43,702 nucleotides of DNA from contig CAYQJS010000047.1 in the NCBI GenBank assembly GCA_964417895.1, forward strand, positions 1 through 43,702, in the 5' to 3' direction. This stretch comes from CAYQJS01 sp964417895. Lineage in GTDB: Bacteria; Chloroflexota; UBA6077; SHYK01. The notes under the pieces are model-generated. The model saw only the letters and a list, made by a program, of their open reading frames with translations, did no database searches and was not told where the DNA came from. The position numbers were made by a program, and so were the translations under genes. This document shows, one piece after another, positions 14,939 to 23,014 of this stretch. Position 1 is the first letter of the stretch. Each line of letters starts with the position of its first letter.

Positions 14939-16632
14939 GGTGCACGCTCCAACGGGGCCAAAACGATCCGGGATCTGCCCGCCAGCGGGAGGGCGAAGGT
15001 GAATGTCGATCCTTCACCGGGGGTGCTTTCCGCCCAGATGCGACCACCTTGGCGTTCCAGCAAGCTGCGGGCTATGTGCAGACCCAGGCCCGTCCCCGGA
15101 ACCCTAGCCACGTCCGGGCTGCCAATGCGGCGAAACGGCTCGAATAGGTGGGTTAGCTCCTCCGGGGCGATGCCGAGTCCCTGATCAGTGACGCTGACGT
15201 ACGCTTCGTCGGCGGCGGCGACCGCGCGGATCGTTACAATGCCGCCAGTGGGGGAATACTTGACCGCATTACCTAGCAGGTTGTCGAGAATCTGGCGCAA
15301 CCGCTCCGGATCGGCCCGCACCCGAGGGAAGTCTTCAGGCACCTCGACTTGGAATGTATGGATCGCGCTCTGGGCGCTCAGCAGCGGCACGGCAGCCGCC
15401 AGTAGGGGCTGCAGCGGGACCGACTCGATGTGAAGCGGGACCTGCCCACCCTCGATCCGAGCGACCTCCAGGATGGAATCGACGAGTTGGCCCAACCGCT
15501 GGGACTCCCCCGCGATGTCGCGCAGCACTTCCTTACCTTCGGCGGAGTCAAACGGATGCTCGAGGAGCAGCTCGGAGAGCATCCGGATCGAGGTCAGCGG
15601 GGTGCGCAACTCGTGAGACACCAGGCCGATAATGGCGGACTTCATCTGGTCGACCTCTTTGGCAGCGGTGATGTCGCGCAGCACCATCACCGCTGTTGGG
15701 CGTCCGGTCGGCCCGTCTTTGGCTACCGCCCAACTAACGCCCACCCAGCGCTCGCCTGCATCCCGGGTGTTCACCAAGAGCTCCACATACGGCACGCTGG
15801 CACTACCTAAGTTGAAAATGGGCAGCATCGGGCAGGCCTTCTCGCATAGAGCTTCCTCGCCGCAGTGATGGCAGCGGAGGAACTGGGAGCACAGCTGGCC
15901 AACCACCTCCTGTGCTCGCCAGCCGATCAGGCGCTCACATGCCGGGTTCAGCAGCAGGACTCGCCATCGGTCATCGATGAGGACGATGCCGTCGGCGGCA
16001 TTCTGCACGATGCTGGCGAGCGTGGCCCGCTGGGCCGCGAGCTCGGCCACAGCGACGGCCGTCTTCTCCCGCAGATGGGCATTCTCCAAGGCAGCGCCCA
16101 CCACGTCGGCGAACCCTGCGACCACGTCCAGCTCGTTCCTGGTAAAGGTATGTGGGTGCCGCCGATAGACATTGAGGTTCCCAGTCGCGCCATGCCTGGC
16201 GATCAGCGGCACGCTCGCAAAGGCGCGGATGCCCTCTTTCTCCAGGAGTTGGGCTGCACTCACGCGTGCGTCGGTTGACACATTGGCGACGGTAATAGGC
16301 CGCCGGGTGAGAGCGGCGATACCCGTGACCCCTTCGCTCGGTCCAAGGCTAGGAACCGCCTCGATATACTCCCTAGAGAGGCCATAGCTCGCCACTCGCC
16401 GCAACTTCCCGTCCTCGTCGATTTCCCAGACAGCCGCGGCGTCTTCGCGCAAGAGGCGGCACAGCCCACGGAGAAGCCGCTCGAGAACGCGCGCCGGCGA
16501 AGGATGGGCGACGAGGGCACGGGTCCACTGGCGCAACGCGTCTTTTCGAAGCCGGCTATCGGACCGCAGGCGTCGCGCCGTTGGCGAGCGACGGGCGCGG
16601 TTCTGGAGCTTTGAGCCTCTTGATTCCGCCAA
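14935..16632 (-). CDS. GAF-PAS sensor histidine kinase with Cys-rich PAS domain
   Basis: 565 aa, TTG start at 16632. An N-terminal GAF domain (residues about 45-185) is followed by a PAS domain (205-325). Within the PAS domain is the cluster C248-x5-C254-x2-C257-x5-C263-x3-C267. Then come HisKA with H340 (GLVSHELRTPL) and HATPase_c (NLLGNAVKYSP, DQGLGI, GTGLGLHIA). No membrane segment is visible, so it should be a cytosolic sensor. The cysteines could hold an Fe-S cluster or zinc, or act as a thiol switch, an attractive idea beside the Fe-S genes, but unproven. It is transcribed with the response regulator. Confidence 0.9.
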   Translation of the reverse strand: MAESRGSKLQNRARRSPTARRLRSDSRLRKDALRQWTRALVAHPSPARVLERLLRGLCRLLREDAAAVWEIDEDGKLRRVASYGLSREYIEAVPSLGPSEGVTGIAALTRRPITVANVSTDARVSAAQLLEKEGIRAFASVPLIARHGATGNLNVYRRHPHTFTRNELDVVAGFADVVGAALENAHLREKTAVAVAELAAQRATLASIVQNAADGIVLIDDRWRVLLLNPACERLIGWRAQEVVGQLCSQFLRCHHCGEEALCEKACPMLPIFNLGSASVPYVELLVNTRDAGERWVGVSWAVAKDGPTGRPTAVMVLRDITAAKEVDQMKSAIIGLVSHELRTPLTSIRMLSELLLEHPFDSAEGKEVLRDIAGESQRLGQLVDSILEVARIEGGQVPLHIESVPLQPLLAAAVPLLSAQSAIHTFQVEVPEDFPRVRADPERLRQILDNLLGNAVKYSPTGGIVTIRAVAAADEAYVSVTDQGLGIAPEELTHLFEPFRRIGSPDVARVPGTGLGLHIARSLLERQGGRIWAESTPGEGSTFTFALPLAGRSRIVLAPLERAP

Positions 16633-17218
16633 ATATGACTCCCGGGCGAGCTAGTTCGGTAGCTCTGATGCCAGCGTCCGGTTAATGAACGCCATACCCC
16701 CGATCTTACTGAAACCATTATCTGCCCAGTTCCCACCATAAGGCCAATGTCTCGGGAGCACAGCTCCCGCGCCCTTTGTCGGCGTCCTGCATCGTCCCCT
16801 ACCTCTGACCAGACCACCACGCGCTCTGCGGTGGGAATCCTCCAGCTTGTCTCCTCGCTTTTTCCAGCCGATCTCCAGATGAGCGACAGGCCGAGACCAG
16901 GTCCTGGCGCCATACTGGGAGCAGGTTACGAACGAGCCGGGGGTGAGCCGATGGCCAGTCGACTGTGGGTGCAGGCGGCTTGGGCGGCCAAGGCCCATGA
17001 CAGGGAGGAGAGGCGGCCGTTCTCTTGCTCCCTCAGGTGGCGGCAAGGACTGTGGCCGAGCATCGTGGCGCTGCAGCGGGACGACGCAGCCGGTCTTCCA
17101 GCAGTTCCTAGGCCTAACTAACTAACTACGATTACAGAGACTACGTACAGCTCACGGACTTGGAGGCCGCCGGCGCCTTCTGGGGTGCAGTCCGGGTCGC
17201 TGACCGGGGGGATCTCAA
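16633..17218. other. 586-bp stretch without a convincing gene
   Basis: Divergent region between the kinase (minus) and the zinc-ribbon gene (plus), so it should carry both promoters. The frames inside have arginine/proline-rich products typical of antisense or non-coding GC-rich DNA, and none has a good ribosome site. A short ACTA/CTAA tandem (around 17115-17127) breaks the GC-rich context. No clear -35/-10 pair was found by eye. Confidence 0.5.
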
Positions 17219-17542
17219 ATGATCGTCGAGACAGACGTCAAGTGCCTCCACTGTGGCCGCGTGAGCTGGCGCGTGCAATGTGAGGGTGGCGCTTGTCCGC
17301 GAACAGCCGTGCAGGTTTGGCCGGAACTGTTAAAGCCCCTGCCAGCCCGACCCCGGTGCCAGCATTGCGGTGGCCCTGTGTATTTGGACGAAGACGCCCG
17401 AAGGTTGCACCTGACGGCCGCAGAATGGCGCGCCTGGCTTCGGCGGGGAACGGCACACCCCGAGCCCGCTAGCGTTGCGCCGCCCAAGCGTCGGCCGGCT
17501 CCCGCGCCCGCCTCGGTCCGCCGGCTTGTGCGGGCGGCCTGA
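17219..17542 (+). CDS. Zinc-ribbon protein (107 aa)
   Basis: Two CxxC knuckles, CLHC (residues 9-12) and CQHC (48-51), with additional Cys at 22 and 27, form a likely zinc ribbon in the first 60 residues. The tail (70-107) is basic and Ala/Pro-rich. ATG 17219 follows GGGGGGAT. Small proteins of this kind are common and of unknown function. It precedes the Fe-S genes but with no overlap. Confidence 0.6.
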   Translation: MIVETDVKCLHCGRVSWRVQCEGGACPRTAVQVWPELLKPLPARPRCQHCGGPVYLDEDARRLHLTAAEWRAWLRRGTAHPEPASVAPPKRRPAPAPASVRRLVRAA

Positions 17543-17642
17543 GCAGTGGCGCGTAACGCTTTGAACCAGGAGCCCTTTGAGGGAGGGCGTTCCAAGCCAA
17601 CGTCCTGTCGAAGACTAGAGGACTTTTGTGGAGAGTGAGACG

Positions 17643-17753
17643 ATGTATCTGTCTCGCCTTTCGTTCCACACGCGCCCGGGTCACACCGAGGAGGCCGCGC
17701 GGACGCTGAGGAACCTCGCGGACAAGATCAACGCAGATTTTTTCAAAGGCTGA
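17643..17753 (+). pseudogene. Stub of an ABM-like monooxygenase-fold protein (36 aa)
   Basis: ATG 17643, with GGAGAG upstream, opens MYLSRLSFHTRPGHTEEAARTLRNLADKI, the first strand and helix of a small dimeric alpha-beta barrel (antibiotic-biosynthesis monooxygenase-like) protein. It stops after 36 residues where relatives have about 100. It looks like the surviving start of a deleted gene. Confidence 0.55.
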
Positions 17754-17815
17754 CGACGAGAGGGCCCACGGGGCTCCCAAAGAACGGGTAACTATTCAGG
17801 CGATGGAGGGATGCA

Positions 17816-18172
17816 ATGATCACGCTCACCGAGACGGCAGTGAACGAGGTCAAACGAGTCGTTGCCGAGCAGAGCCGTGAGGGCATGGCGCTTCGGGTCT
17901 TCGTGTCGCCCGGGGGCTGTTCCGGCATGAACTACGGCATGGCCTTTGAGGACGACCAGCAGGATGGGGATCTAGTCATCGAGCAAGACGGCGTGACGGT
18001 CTGGGTCGATGAAATGAGCATTGGGCACCTCGCGGGCTCGGAGATCGACTACGTGGACCAGCTCATGGGGGGTGGGTTCTCAATCCACAACCCCAACGCG
18101 GTGAAAAGCTGCGCGTGCGGCCACTCATTCGACACGGGCCACGACAGCGAGACAGCGCGATCCTGCAGCTAG
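17816..18172 (+). CDS. IscA/HesB-family Fe-S cluster carrier (ErpA-like)
   Basis: A-type carrier protein (118 aa) that receives and passes on Fe-S clusters. The three ligand cysteines are present: the first in SPGGCSGMNYG and the CAC pair near the end (SCACGHSF). The A-type fold is complete (ITLTETAVNEVKRV to GGGFSIHNPNA). The C-terminus carries an unusual extension with His and Cys (HSFDTGHDSETARSCS). Standard ATG start. It is the first gene of a plus-strand Fe-S block. Confidence 0.92.
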   Translation: MITLTETAVNEVKRVVAEQSREGMALRVFVSPGGCSGMNYGMAFEDDQQDGDLVIEQDGVTVWVDEMSIGHLAGSEIDYVDQLMGGGFSIHNPNAVKSCACGHSFDTGHDSETARSCS

Positions 18173-18193
18173 AAGCGGGGGGGCCCGGGGGCG

Positions 18194-18796
18194 ATGATGG
18201 ACGATCCTTCAGCACTGCGAGCTCGCCGCGTTCAGCCGGTGCGGCTTATGGAGCGAGTGGGGAATCCTGCGCTCCAAGGCCCCGAGCCAACGATGGCCGT
18301 ACCGTGGGAGATCCGGCAGAACATCCTGGTCACGACGCTCGAAAAGCTCGTGAATTGGGCGCGCAAATCGTCCCTCTGGCCGATGGCGTTCGGCCTTGCC
18401 TGATGCGCGATCGAGATGATGGCGGCCGGTACGGCTCGCTTCGACCTCGCGCGATTCGGGGCAGAGGTCTTTCGCCCTTCGCCACGCCAGGCGGACCTGA
18501 TGATCGTAGCCGGCACGGTGACGACGAAGATGGCGCCGGTCGTTCGGCGCATCTACGACCAGATGGCCGACCCGAAGTACGTCATCTCTATGGGCGCCTG
18601 CACCATTGCCGGCGGACCGTTTCAGGGCTCCTACAGTACGGTGCCCGGCATCGACAACTTTCTTCCGGTCGACGTTCATGTTCCAGGATGCCCGCCGCGG
18701 CCCGACGCGCTGCTCTGGGGAATCATGAAGCTTCAGGAGAAGATCCAGGCCCAATCTTTCGCCGAGCAGCGTAGGCCCAAATCCCCACGAGGCTAA
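18194..18796 (+). pseudogene. nuoB: NuoB-like complex I subunit with in-frame TGA at a cluster-N2 cysteine
   Basis: Two frames of one gene: 18194-18403 and, in the same phase, 18404-18796, separated only by TGA at 18401-18403. The context reads WPMAFGLA-[TGA]-CAIEMMA where NuoB proteins have the tandem Cys-Cys that holds cluster N2. The remaining ligands are intact (second Cys of the pair, Cys in ISMGACTIAGG, Cys in HVPGCPPRP). Total length with the TGA read through is 200 codons, normal for NuoB. Either a single-base nonsense change (TGC or TGT to TGA), a sequencing error, or a selenocysteine codon. A small hairpin lies 18 nt after the TGA. Called pseudogene as the cautious option. Confidence 0.7.
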
Positions 18797-18807
18797 GGAG
18801 GTGAAGC

Positions 18808-18879
18808 GTGAGTACTGCGACGGCATCTGAACGAAATCTGTCAAGAACGGCGACCGGTCTCCAACGAGTGAGACCTTGA
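18808..18879 (+). pseudogene. 23-aa stub after nuoB, possibly a nuoC start
   Basis: GTG 18808 has an excellent AAGGAGG upstream and starts 11 bp after the nuoB stop. It encodes only 23 residues (MSTATASERNL...) before TGA. In complete complex I operons nuoC follows nuoB, so this may be the beginning of a deleted nuoC or an incidental small frame. Too short to identify. Confidence 0.35.
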
Positions 18880-18888
18880 GGAGGCGCT

Positions 18889-19446
18889 ATGCATACCAAC
18901 GAAATGGTCGTGCTGAGCCGCGACTGCGAGGCGACTGAGATTCCCAGCGGCTACAAGTTCACGCTCCCGGCGGGGAGCAGCGCGACGATCACGCAGGCGC
19001 TCGGTGCGACGTACACCGTGGTGACGGACGAGGGGCATATGGTGCGCATCGCGGCCAAGGACGCCGACGCCATCGGCAAGGAGACTGCCGCCGAATCGCA
19101 CGACGGAAGCTCCGGCGGGGCCGAGGCGCCCGAGGACCTGGAGCAACTGGTCTGGGATCAATTGCGAAGCTGCTACGATCCCGAAATTCCGGTCAACATT
19201 GCTGACCTGGGCCTGGTGTATTCGTGCGTTATTTCACCCTTGCCGGAGGGCGGGAACAAGGTCGAGGTCAAATTCACGCTGACGGCGCCAGGTTGCGGCA
19301 TGGGCGATTCGTTGGCAGCGGACGTTGAAAGCGCAATTCTCAGCGTGCCAAGCGTCAAGGAGGTCGACGCCGAAGTGGTTTTTGATCCCCCCTGGGATCT
19401 GAGCATGATGCCGGAGGCGACCCGACTTCAATTGGGCATGATGTGA
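18889..19446 (+). CDS. sufT: SufT-like Fe-S assembly protein (MIP18/DUF59)
   Basis: 185 aa. The N-terminal part has the SufT-type beta domain (SGYKFTLPAGSSATITQALGA-YTVV). The C-terminal MIP18/DUF59 domain (residues 95-185) contains PEIPVNIADLGLVYS and the conserved TAPGCGMGDSLAADVE with its reactive Cys. SufT-type proteins help mature Fe-S enzymes. GAGGAGG precedes the ATG. Between the broken nuoB and Mrp, it strengthens the view of an Fe-S maturation block. Confidence 0.88.
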   Translation: MHTNEMVVLSRDCEATEIPSGYKFTLPAGSSATITQALGATYTVVTDEGHMVRIAAKDADAIGKETAAESHDGSSGGAEAPEDLEQLVWDQLRSCYDPEIPVNIADLGLVYSCVISPLPEGGNKVEVKFTLTAPGCGMGDSLAADVESAILSVPSVKEVDAEVVFDPPWDLSMMPEATRLQLGMM

Positions 19447-19547
19447 GTTAGATGCTACGAGACACGTTCCACCGGCCGCGCTGCGGAAGAATCGAGCGCC
19501 CCGGGTCCTGATGTCGCGTGAGGCCGGTCTTGCTGTAGGAGGTTGAT

Positions 19548-20897
19548 GTGCGTTCGCCCCAAGAAATCTTAGAAGAGCTGAGACAGGTCAAGCATCCCGG
19601 TCTATCCCGGGATATTGTCTCTTTCAATTTCGTCAAAGACATCGAGGTTGGAGACCAGGAGGTAATCGTCTCCCTCATGATCAGCTCGAAGGACCCGGCT
19701 ATCTCAAGCCAGATCCAGGCAGACGTCAAAAAGGTCGTGGAGGACTTCACAGGGGCCAAGAGGGTGGAGATCAAACTGCTGGCCCCATTCCAGAAGGCTC
19801 CCCCCCAACAGGCGGGAATGGAGGGGGTGAAGTCTGTTATCGCCGTTGGCAGCGGCAAGGGCGGAGTCGGCAAGTCCACTGTCAGCGTCAACCTTGCCAT
19901 CGCCCTCCAGGAGACCGGCGCTCAGGTGGGGCTCATGGACGCGGATATCTATGGGCCAAGCCTTCCCACTCTGTTGGGTGGGCCGTGGCCTGAGCCCGCG
20001 CAGAAAGAGGGAAGGATCCTCCCGTTGACGCGCTACTCGGTCAAGATGATGTCCATGGGGCTTCTCGCCACCGAGGATACCCCCGTCATTTGGCGGGGAC
20101 CCATGGCAAGCAAGATGATTCAGCAGTTCCTCGGCGGGGTTCAATGGGACGAGCTGGATTACCTGGTCATTGACCTGCCCCCAGGGACAGGGGACGTTCA
20201 GCTTACGCTGACTCAGTCGGCGCCCCTCACCGGGGCCATCATCGTTACTACCCCGCAAGATGTGGCTCTGAACATTGCCCGAAAGGGCCTCCGTATGTTC
20301 CAACAGGTGAAGGTGCCCATTCTCGGTATCGTCGAGAACATGAGCTACTTCGAGTGCCCCCACTGTGACGGGCGCACCTATATCTTCAGGAGGGGCGGAG
20401 GAAAGCGCGTAGCAGCCGAGCTCGGAATCCCCTTGCTCGGCGAGATCCCATTGGACCCCGAAATAGCCGAGGGAGGGGACGAAGGGATCCCCATCATGAT
20501 CAGGAACCCGAGCTCGCTGGCTGCTCAGGCATACCGGGCCATCGCCCGGAGCGTAAGGGCCCAGATCGAAGGGGAGCAGCAGCCGGCCACATTCCGAGCC
20601 ATAGAGGTGCAGTCCCTAGACGACACCCATCTAGGGATCCAGTGGAGCGATGGCCACCAAAGCGTATACAGCTTTCACCATCTGAGGGCCAACTGCCCTT
20701 GCGCCCTCTGCGTTGACGAAGGGACGGGTGAGCGGCGTGTGACCGCAGGGCATGTTGCCCCAGACATCCGCCCCCGTCAGTACCACACAGTGGGGAACTA
20801 CGCCTTGCAGTTTCAGTGGAGCGACGGCCACTCCACCGGGATCTATGCCTTTGACCGGCTGCGCGGGCTCTGCCAGTGCCCGCAGTGCGTGAATTAA
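19548..20897 (+). CDS. Mrp/NBP35-family Fe-S carrier ATPase with C-terminal DUF971
   Basis: 449 aa. Order: a MIP18/DUF59-type N-terminus (residues 1-85), an Mrp P-loop ATPase with the deviant Walker A GSGKGGVGKST, the DADIYGPSLP switch region and VIDLPPGTGD. The Cys pair ECPHC, which bridges the shared Fe-S cluster in NBP35-like dimers, comes later. From about 350 a DUF971 domain follows (GIQWSDGHQSVY...CPCALC...QFQWSDGHSTGIYAF...CQCPQC). GTG 19548 has AGGAGG 5 bp upstream. The family carries Fe-S clusters to target enzymes. Stop 20897 is close to the second island boundary. Confidence 0.93.
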   Translation: MRSPQEILEELRQVKHPGLSRDIVSFNFVKDIEVGDQEVIVSLMISSKDPAISSQIQADVKKVVEDFTGAKRVEIKLLAPFQKAPPQQAGMEGVKSVIAVGSGKGGVGKSTVSVNLAIALQETGAQVGLMDADIYGPSLPTLLGGPWPEPAQKEGRILPLTRYSVKMMSMGLLATEDTPVIWRGPMASKMIQQFLGGVQWDELDYLVIDLPPGTGDVQLTLTQSAPLTGAIIVTTPQDVALNIARKGLRMFQQVKVPILGIVENMSYFECPHCDGRTYIFRRGGGKRVAAELGIPLLGEIPLDPEIAEGGDEGIPIMIRNPSSLAAQAYRAIARSVRAQIEGEQQPATFRAIEVQSLDDTHLGIQWSDGHQSVYSFHHLRANCPCALCVDEGTGERRVTAGHVAPDIRPRQYHTVGNYALQFQWSDGHSTGIYAFDRLRGLCQCPQCVN

Positions 20898-21331
20898 CAC
20901 GGCCCCCCGGACTGCTCCATAGTACTTGACGTGAAGTCTGGCGAAGAGAGAACCCCTGCTGGGCGAGCCTCATGACTTTCTCGGGATCGACTCGCCCCTG
21001 AGCGCTCCGCACACGGGCGGCGTCAGGCCGGGTAGGCGGACCAGCCGGGAGCACGCAGGGCGCAAACAGGGTCGACTTCGATGGATGGTGTTCGAATCCC
21101 CTCGAGCCCGCCCCCTTGGAATACTCGGACGACAGAGCCGTCCCACGCGAACGTGGCGCGGCTCGTGGGCTTCCCCAGGCGGGGCCAAGCCCGCCGGCCG
21201 GACAGCGGCTGAACGCCCACCTGCGACCGCCCGCGGGGGTGGCTGCCAAACTACCCCCCGAGTCGTGGTCGTGGCCCGTCAGCAAGGGTTACGCTTCCCT
21301 GGAGAAACGGGCGCCAACGCCCAGGGGGCAA
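20898..21331. other. 434-bp gap holding the third tRNA-Asp end
   Basis: No convincing gene. Frames here give Arg/Pro-rich products. One minus frame reads GLEGIRTPS across 21090-21112, the usual antisense translation of a tRNA 3' end rather than a protein. The tRNA-derived repeat marks a boundary between the Fe-S block and the flavodoxin operon. Confidence 0.6.
21090..21112. repeat. Third copy of the tRNA-Asp 3' end (23 bp)
   Basis: Identical over 23 bp to 5728-5750 (the T-loop TTCGAAT through the acceptor stem CGAGCCC to GCC) but not to the 7 bp that follow in copies 1 and 2. It therefore ends differently from the 22-bp repeat and probably results from a separate integration or recombination event. 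It is not a functional tRNA; the sequence to its left does not fold. Confidence 0.8.
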
Positions 21332-22075
21332 GTGGCCGTGGACCAGCTCGACGAGCCAGCCAGGGTTCTCATCGTCTACTACAGCCGCTTCGGCGTTGTG
21401 AAGCGCCTGGCCGAATGTATCGCCGAGGGAGCGCGCGCCGTCGGATCTGTCGACGTTCGTTTCCTGGAGGTGACGGATCGGTCCGTGGAGGACATTCGCC
21501 CGGGCAAGAATGAGTCCGAGATGCTCCAGCGACGAGCGGCGACCGTCAATCAGCTCCACTGGGCCGATGCCTTGATCGTTGGCGCGCCTGGCTATTTCGG
21601 GAGCATGGCCTCGCCCGTCAAACGCCTGTTCGAAGACTGCGCCACTGCGAGCAGCCCACCCCTGACCGACCGCACGCGCCCGTGGCGGCACTTCATCTTC
21701 CGCGACAAGGTGGGCGCGGCGTTCACGAGCACGGCTACGCCACACGGGGGAAACGAACAGGCCCTGCACTCCATTCTGACCCTGTTCATGCACCTGGGAA
21801 TGATCATCGTCACGCCCGGCCAGCGGCTGCCCGTCCTCGAGAGCGAGGCTGCTCCCTACGGCGCCACGGCTGTCACAGGCCCAGAAGGCACCCAGGGGCC
21901 GAGCGAGCTGGAGGAACAGTGGGCGCGTGACCTGGGCCGACAGGTCGCTGAGGTCACGACATGGCTCAAGCTGGGTGCGTGGGTATGGGCCGGCCGGCGC
22001 CAGGGGCACGAAGCCGCCAGCCCCACCTTGGAATCCGGCTCTAAGCCCGCCACGGAACAGGGGGCACGGCCATGA
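21332..22075 (+). CDS. Flavodoxin-fold NAD(P)H:quinone oxidoreductase (WrbA-like)
   Basis: Conserved region of about 247 aa starting at GTG 21332 (GTG 21338 also possible), with GGGGGC upstream. The open frame continues 72 codons further left but that part has no resemblance to the family. Flavodoxin phosphate-binding loop VYYSRFGVVKRLAE, then ADALIVGAPGYFGSMASPVKRLFED and a late STATPHGGNEQALHSI, the region near the flavin, as in WrbA. Overlaps the universal stress gene by 4 bp (ATGA). Two-electron quinone reduction to limit oxidative stress is the expected role. Confidence 0.85.
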   Translation: MAVDQLDEPARVLIVYYSRFGVVKRLAECIAEGARAVGSVDVRFLEVTDRSVEDIRPGKNESEMLQRRAATVNQLHWADALIVGAPGYFGSMASPVKRLFEDCATASSPPLTDRTRPWRHFIFRDKVGAAFTSTATPHGGNEQALHSILTLFMHLGMIIVTPGQRLPVLESEAAPYGATAVTGPEGTQGPSELEEQWARDLGRQVAEVTTWLKLGAWVWAGRRQGHEAASPTLESGSKPATEQGARP

Positions 22076-23013
22076 CCGATCAGCTCATCAATCGAAAAGG
22101 CAGGGTCCTGGTGGCGCTCGATGGATCACCAGCGTCGGCGACCGCGTCGCCAGTCGCGAGAACCATCGCGGGCCAGTTGGGGTGCTCGCTCGAAGCTGTG
22201 TACGTCGCGGCTGAGCCGATTCCGGCCGCGCACCTGCGCAGTGAGCTTCACATCGAGGATGAGACTATCGCCCTGCGAGTCCTGGTGGGCGATCCCGTCC
22301 AGCAGCTCCTCCACGCCGCGAACAGCCGCGATGTTGCGCTCGTCGTGCTCACGACGCATGGTCAGGCGGCAAAATCTGGCCGGGTCCTCTCGCACGTGGC
22401 GGAGGAGGTGGCGGCGCGCACGCGTCACCCGATCCTGTTGGTGCGCCCGGAAGCCGCGGCTGCGCTAGGGAGCGCGCCGGCCCCCTTGCACAAGCTGGTG
22501 GTCCCGTTCGAAGGAGCGTCGGCCGCGGCCAGAGCGCTCAAACCGGCCATCAAGCTCGCCGCGCGGTTAGGGGGCTCCATTGACCTGCTTTACGTTGCGC
22601 ACGCGGGGCAGCGGGCGCCGCCTGGATCCCACGGCATCAGTCCCCCACGATACGTGGACGAGCCGTACCATGAGTGGCCTGCGTGGGCGGGCGAGGTGAC
22701 CGCGTGGCTGCAATCATGCTGTGGGGATCTTCCCGAAGCTGTCCCGATCACCATCCACGTGAGAACCGGCCTGGACCGGCACGACATCGGCAACGCCATC
22801 GTCCAGTTCGCAGCCCAGCAGGGCGCGGACGGAATCATTCTCGTACGGCAAAGTCGTATGGAGCCGGGGCGCGCTCCTACTCTGCGCGCGGTCCTCAACC
22901 GGAGTCCGTGCCCGATCGTCCTCGTCGCCGGCTCGCCTCGAGCAGTGCGAAGCGAGAAGCGCTCCTGGGCGTGCGAGCTCACGGACGCCGACGTCGCAGT
23001 CTCCGCTGCGTAG
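22072..23013 (+). CDS. Tandem universal stress protein (2 USP domains)
   Basis: 313 aa with two USP (UspA) domains, one beginning VLVALDGSPASATASPVAR and the second near LHKLVVPFEGASAAARAL. The ATP-binding GxxGx(9)G motif near the end of each is altered (TTHGQAAKSGRVLSHVAEEV; VRQSRMEPGRAPTLRAV), so nucleotide binding is doubtful. The ATG overlaps the preceding TGA by 4 bp, making it co-expressed with the flavodoxin. Confidence 0.88.
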   Translation: MTDQLINRKGRVLVALDGSPASATASPVARTIAGQLGCSLEAVYVAAEPIPAAHLRSELHIEDETIALRVLVGDPVQQLLHAANSRDVALVVLTTHGQAAKSGRVLSHVAEEVAARTRHPILLVRPEAAAALGSAPAPLHKLVVPFEGASAAARALKPAIKLAARLGGSIDLLYVAHAGQRAPPGSHGISPPRYVDEPYHEWPAWAGEVTAWLQSCCGDLPEAVPITIHVRTGLDRHDIGNAIVQFAAQQGADGIILVRQSRMEPGRAPTLRAVLNRSPCPIVLVAGSPRAVRSEKRSWACELTDADVAVSAA

Positions 23014-23014
23014 C

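Noticed and set aside
16747..17121. Plus-strand 124-aa frame in the gap before the zinc-ribbon gene
   Set aside because: Arg/Pro-rich composition, no good ribosome site and no recognisable motif.
20970..21220. Minus-strand frames reading GDSNT and GLEGIRTPS
   Set aside because: These are antisense translations of the tRNA-Asp 3' end copy, a known artefact; no protein family is present.
21116..21331. N-terminal extension of the flavodoxin-like protein
   Set aside because: The extra 72 residues resemble translated non-coding GC-rich DNA; the family start fits GTG 21332.
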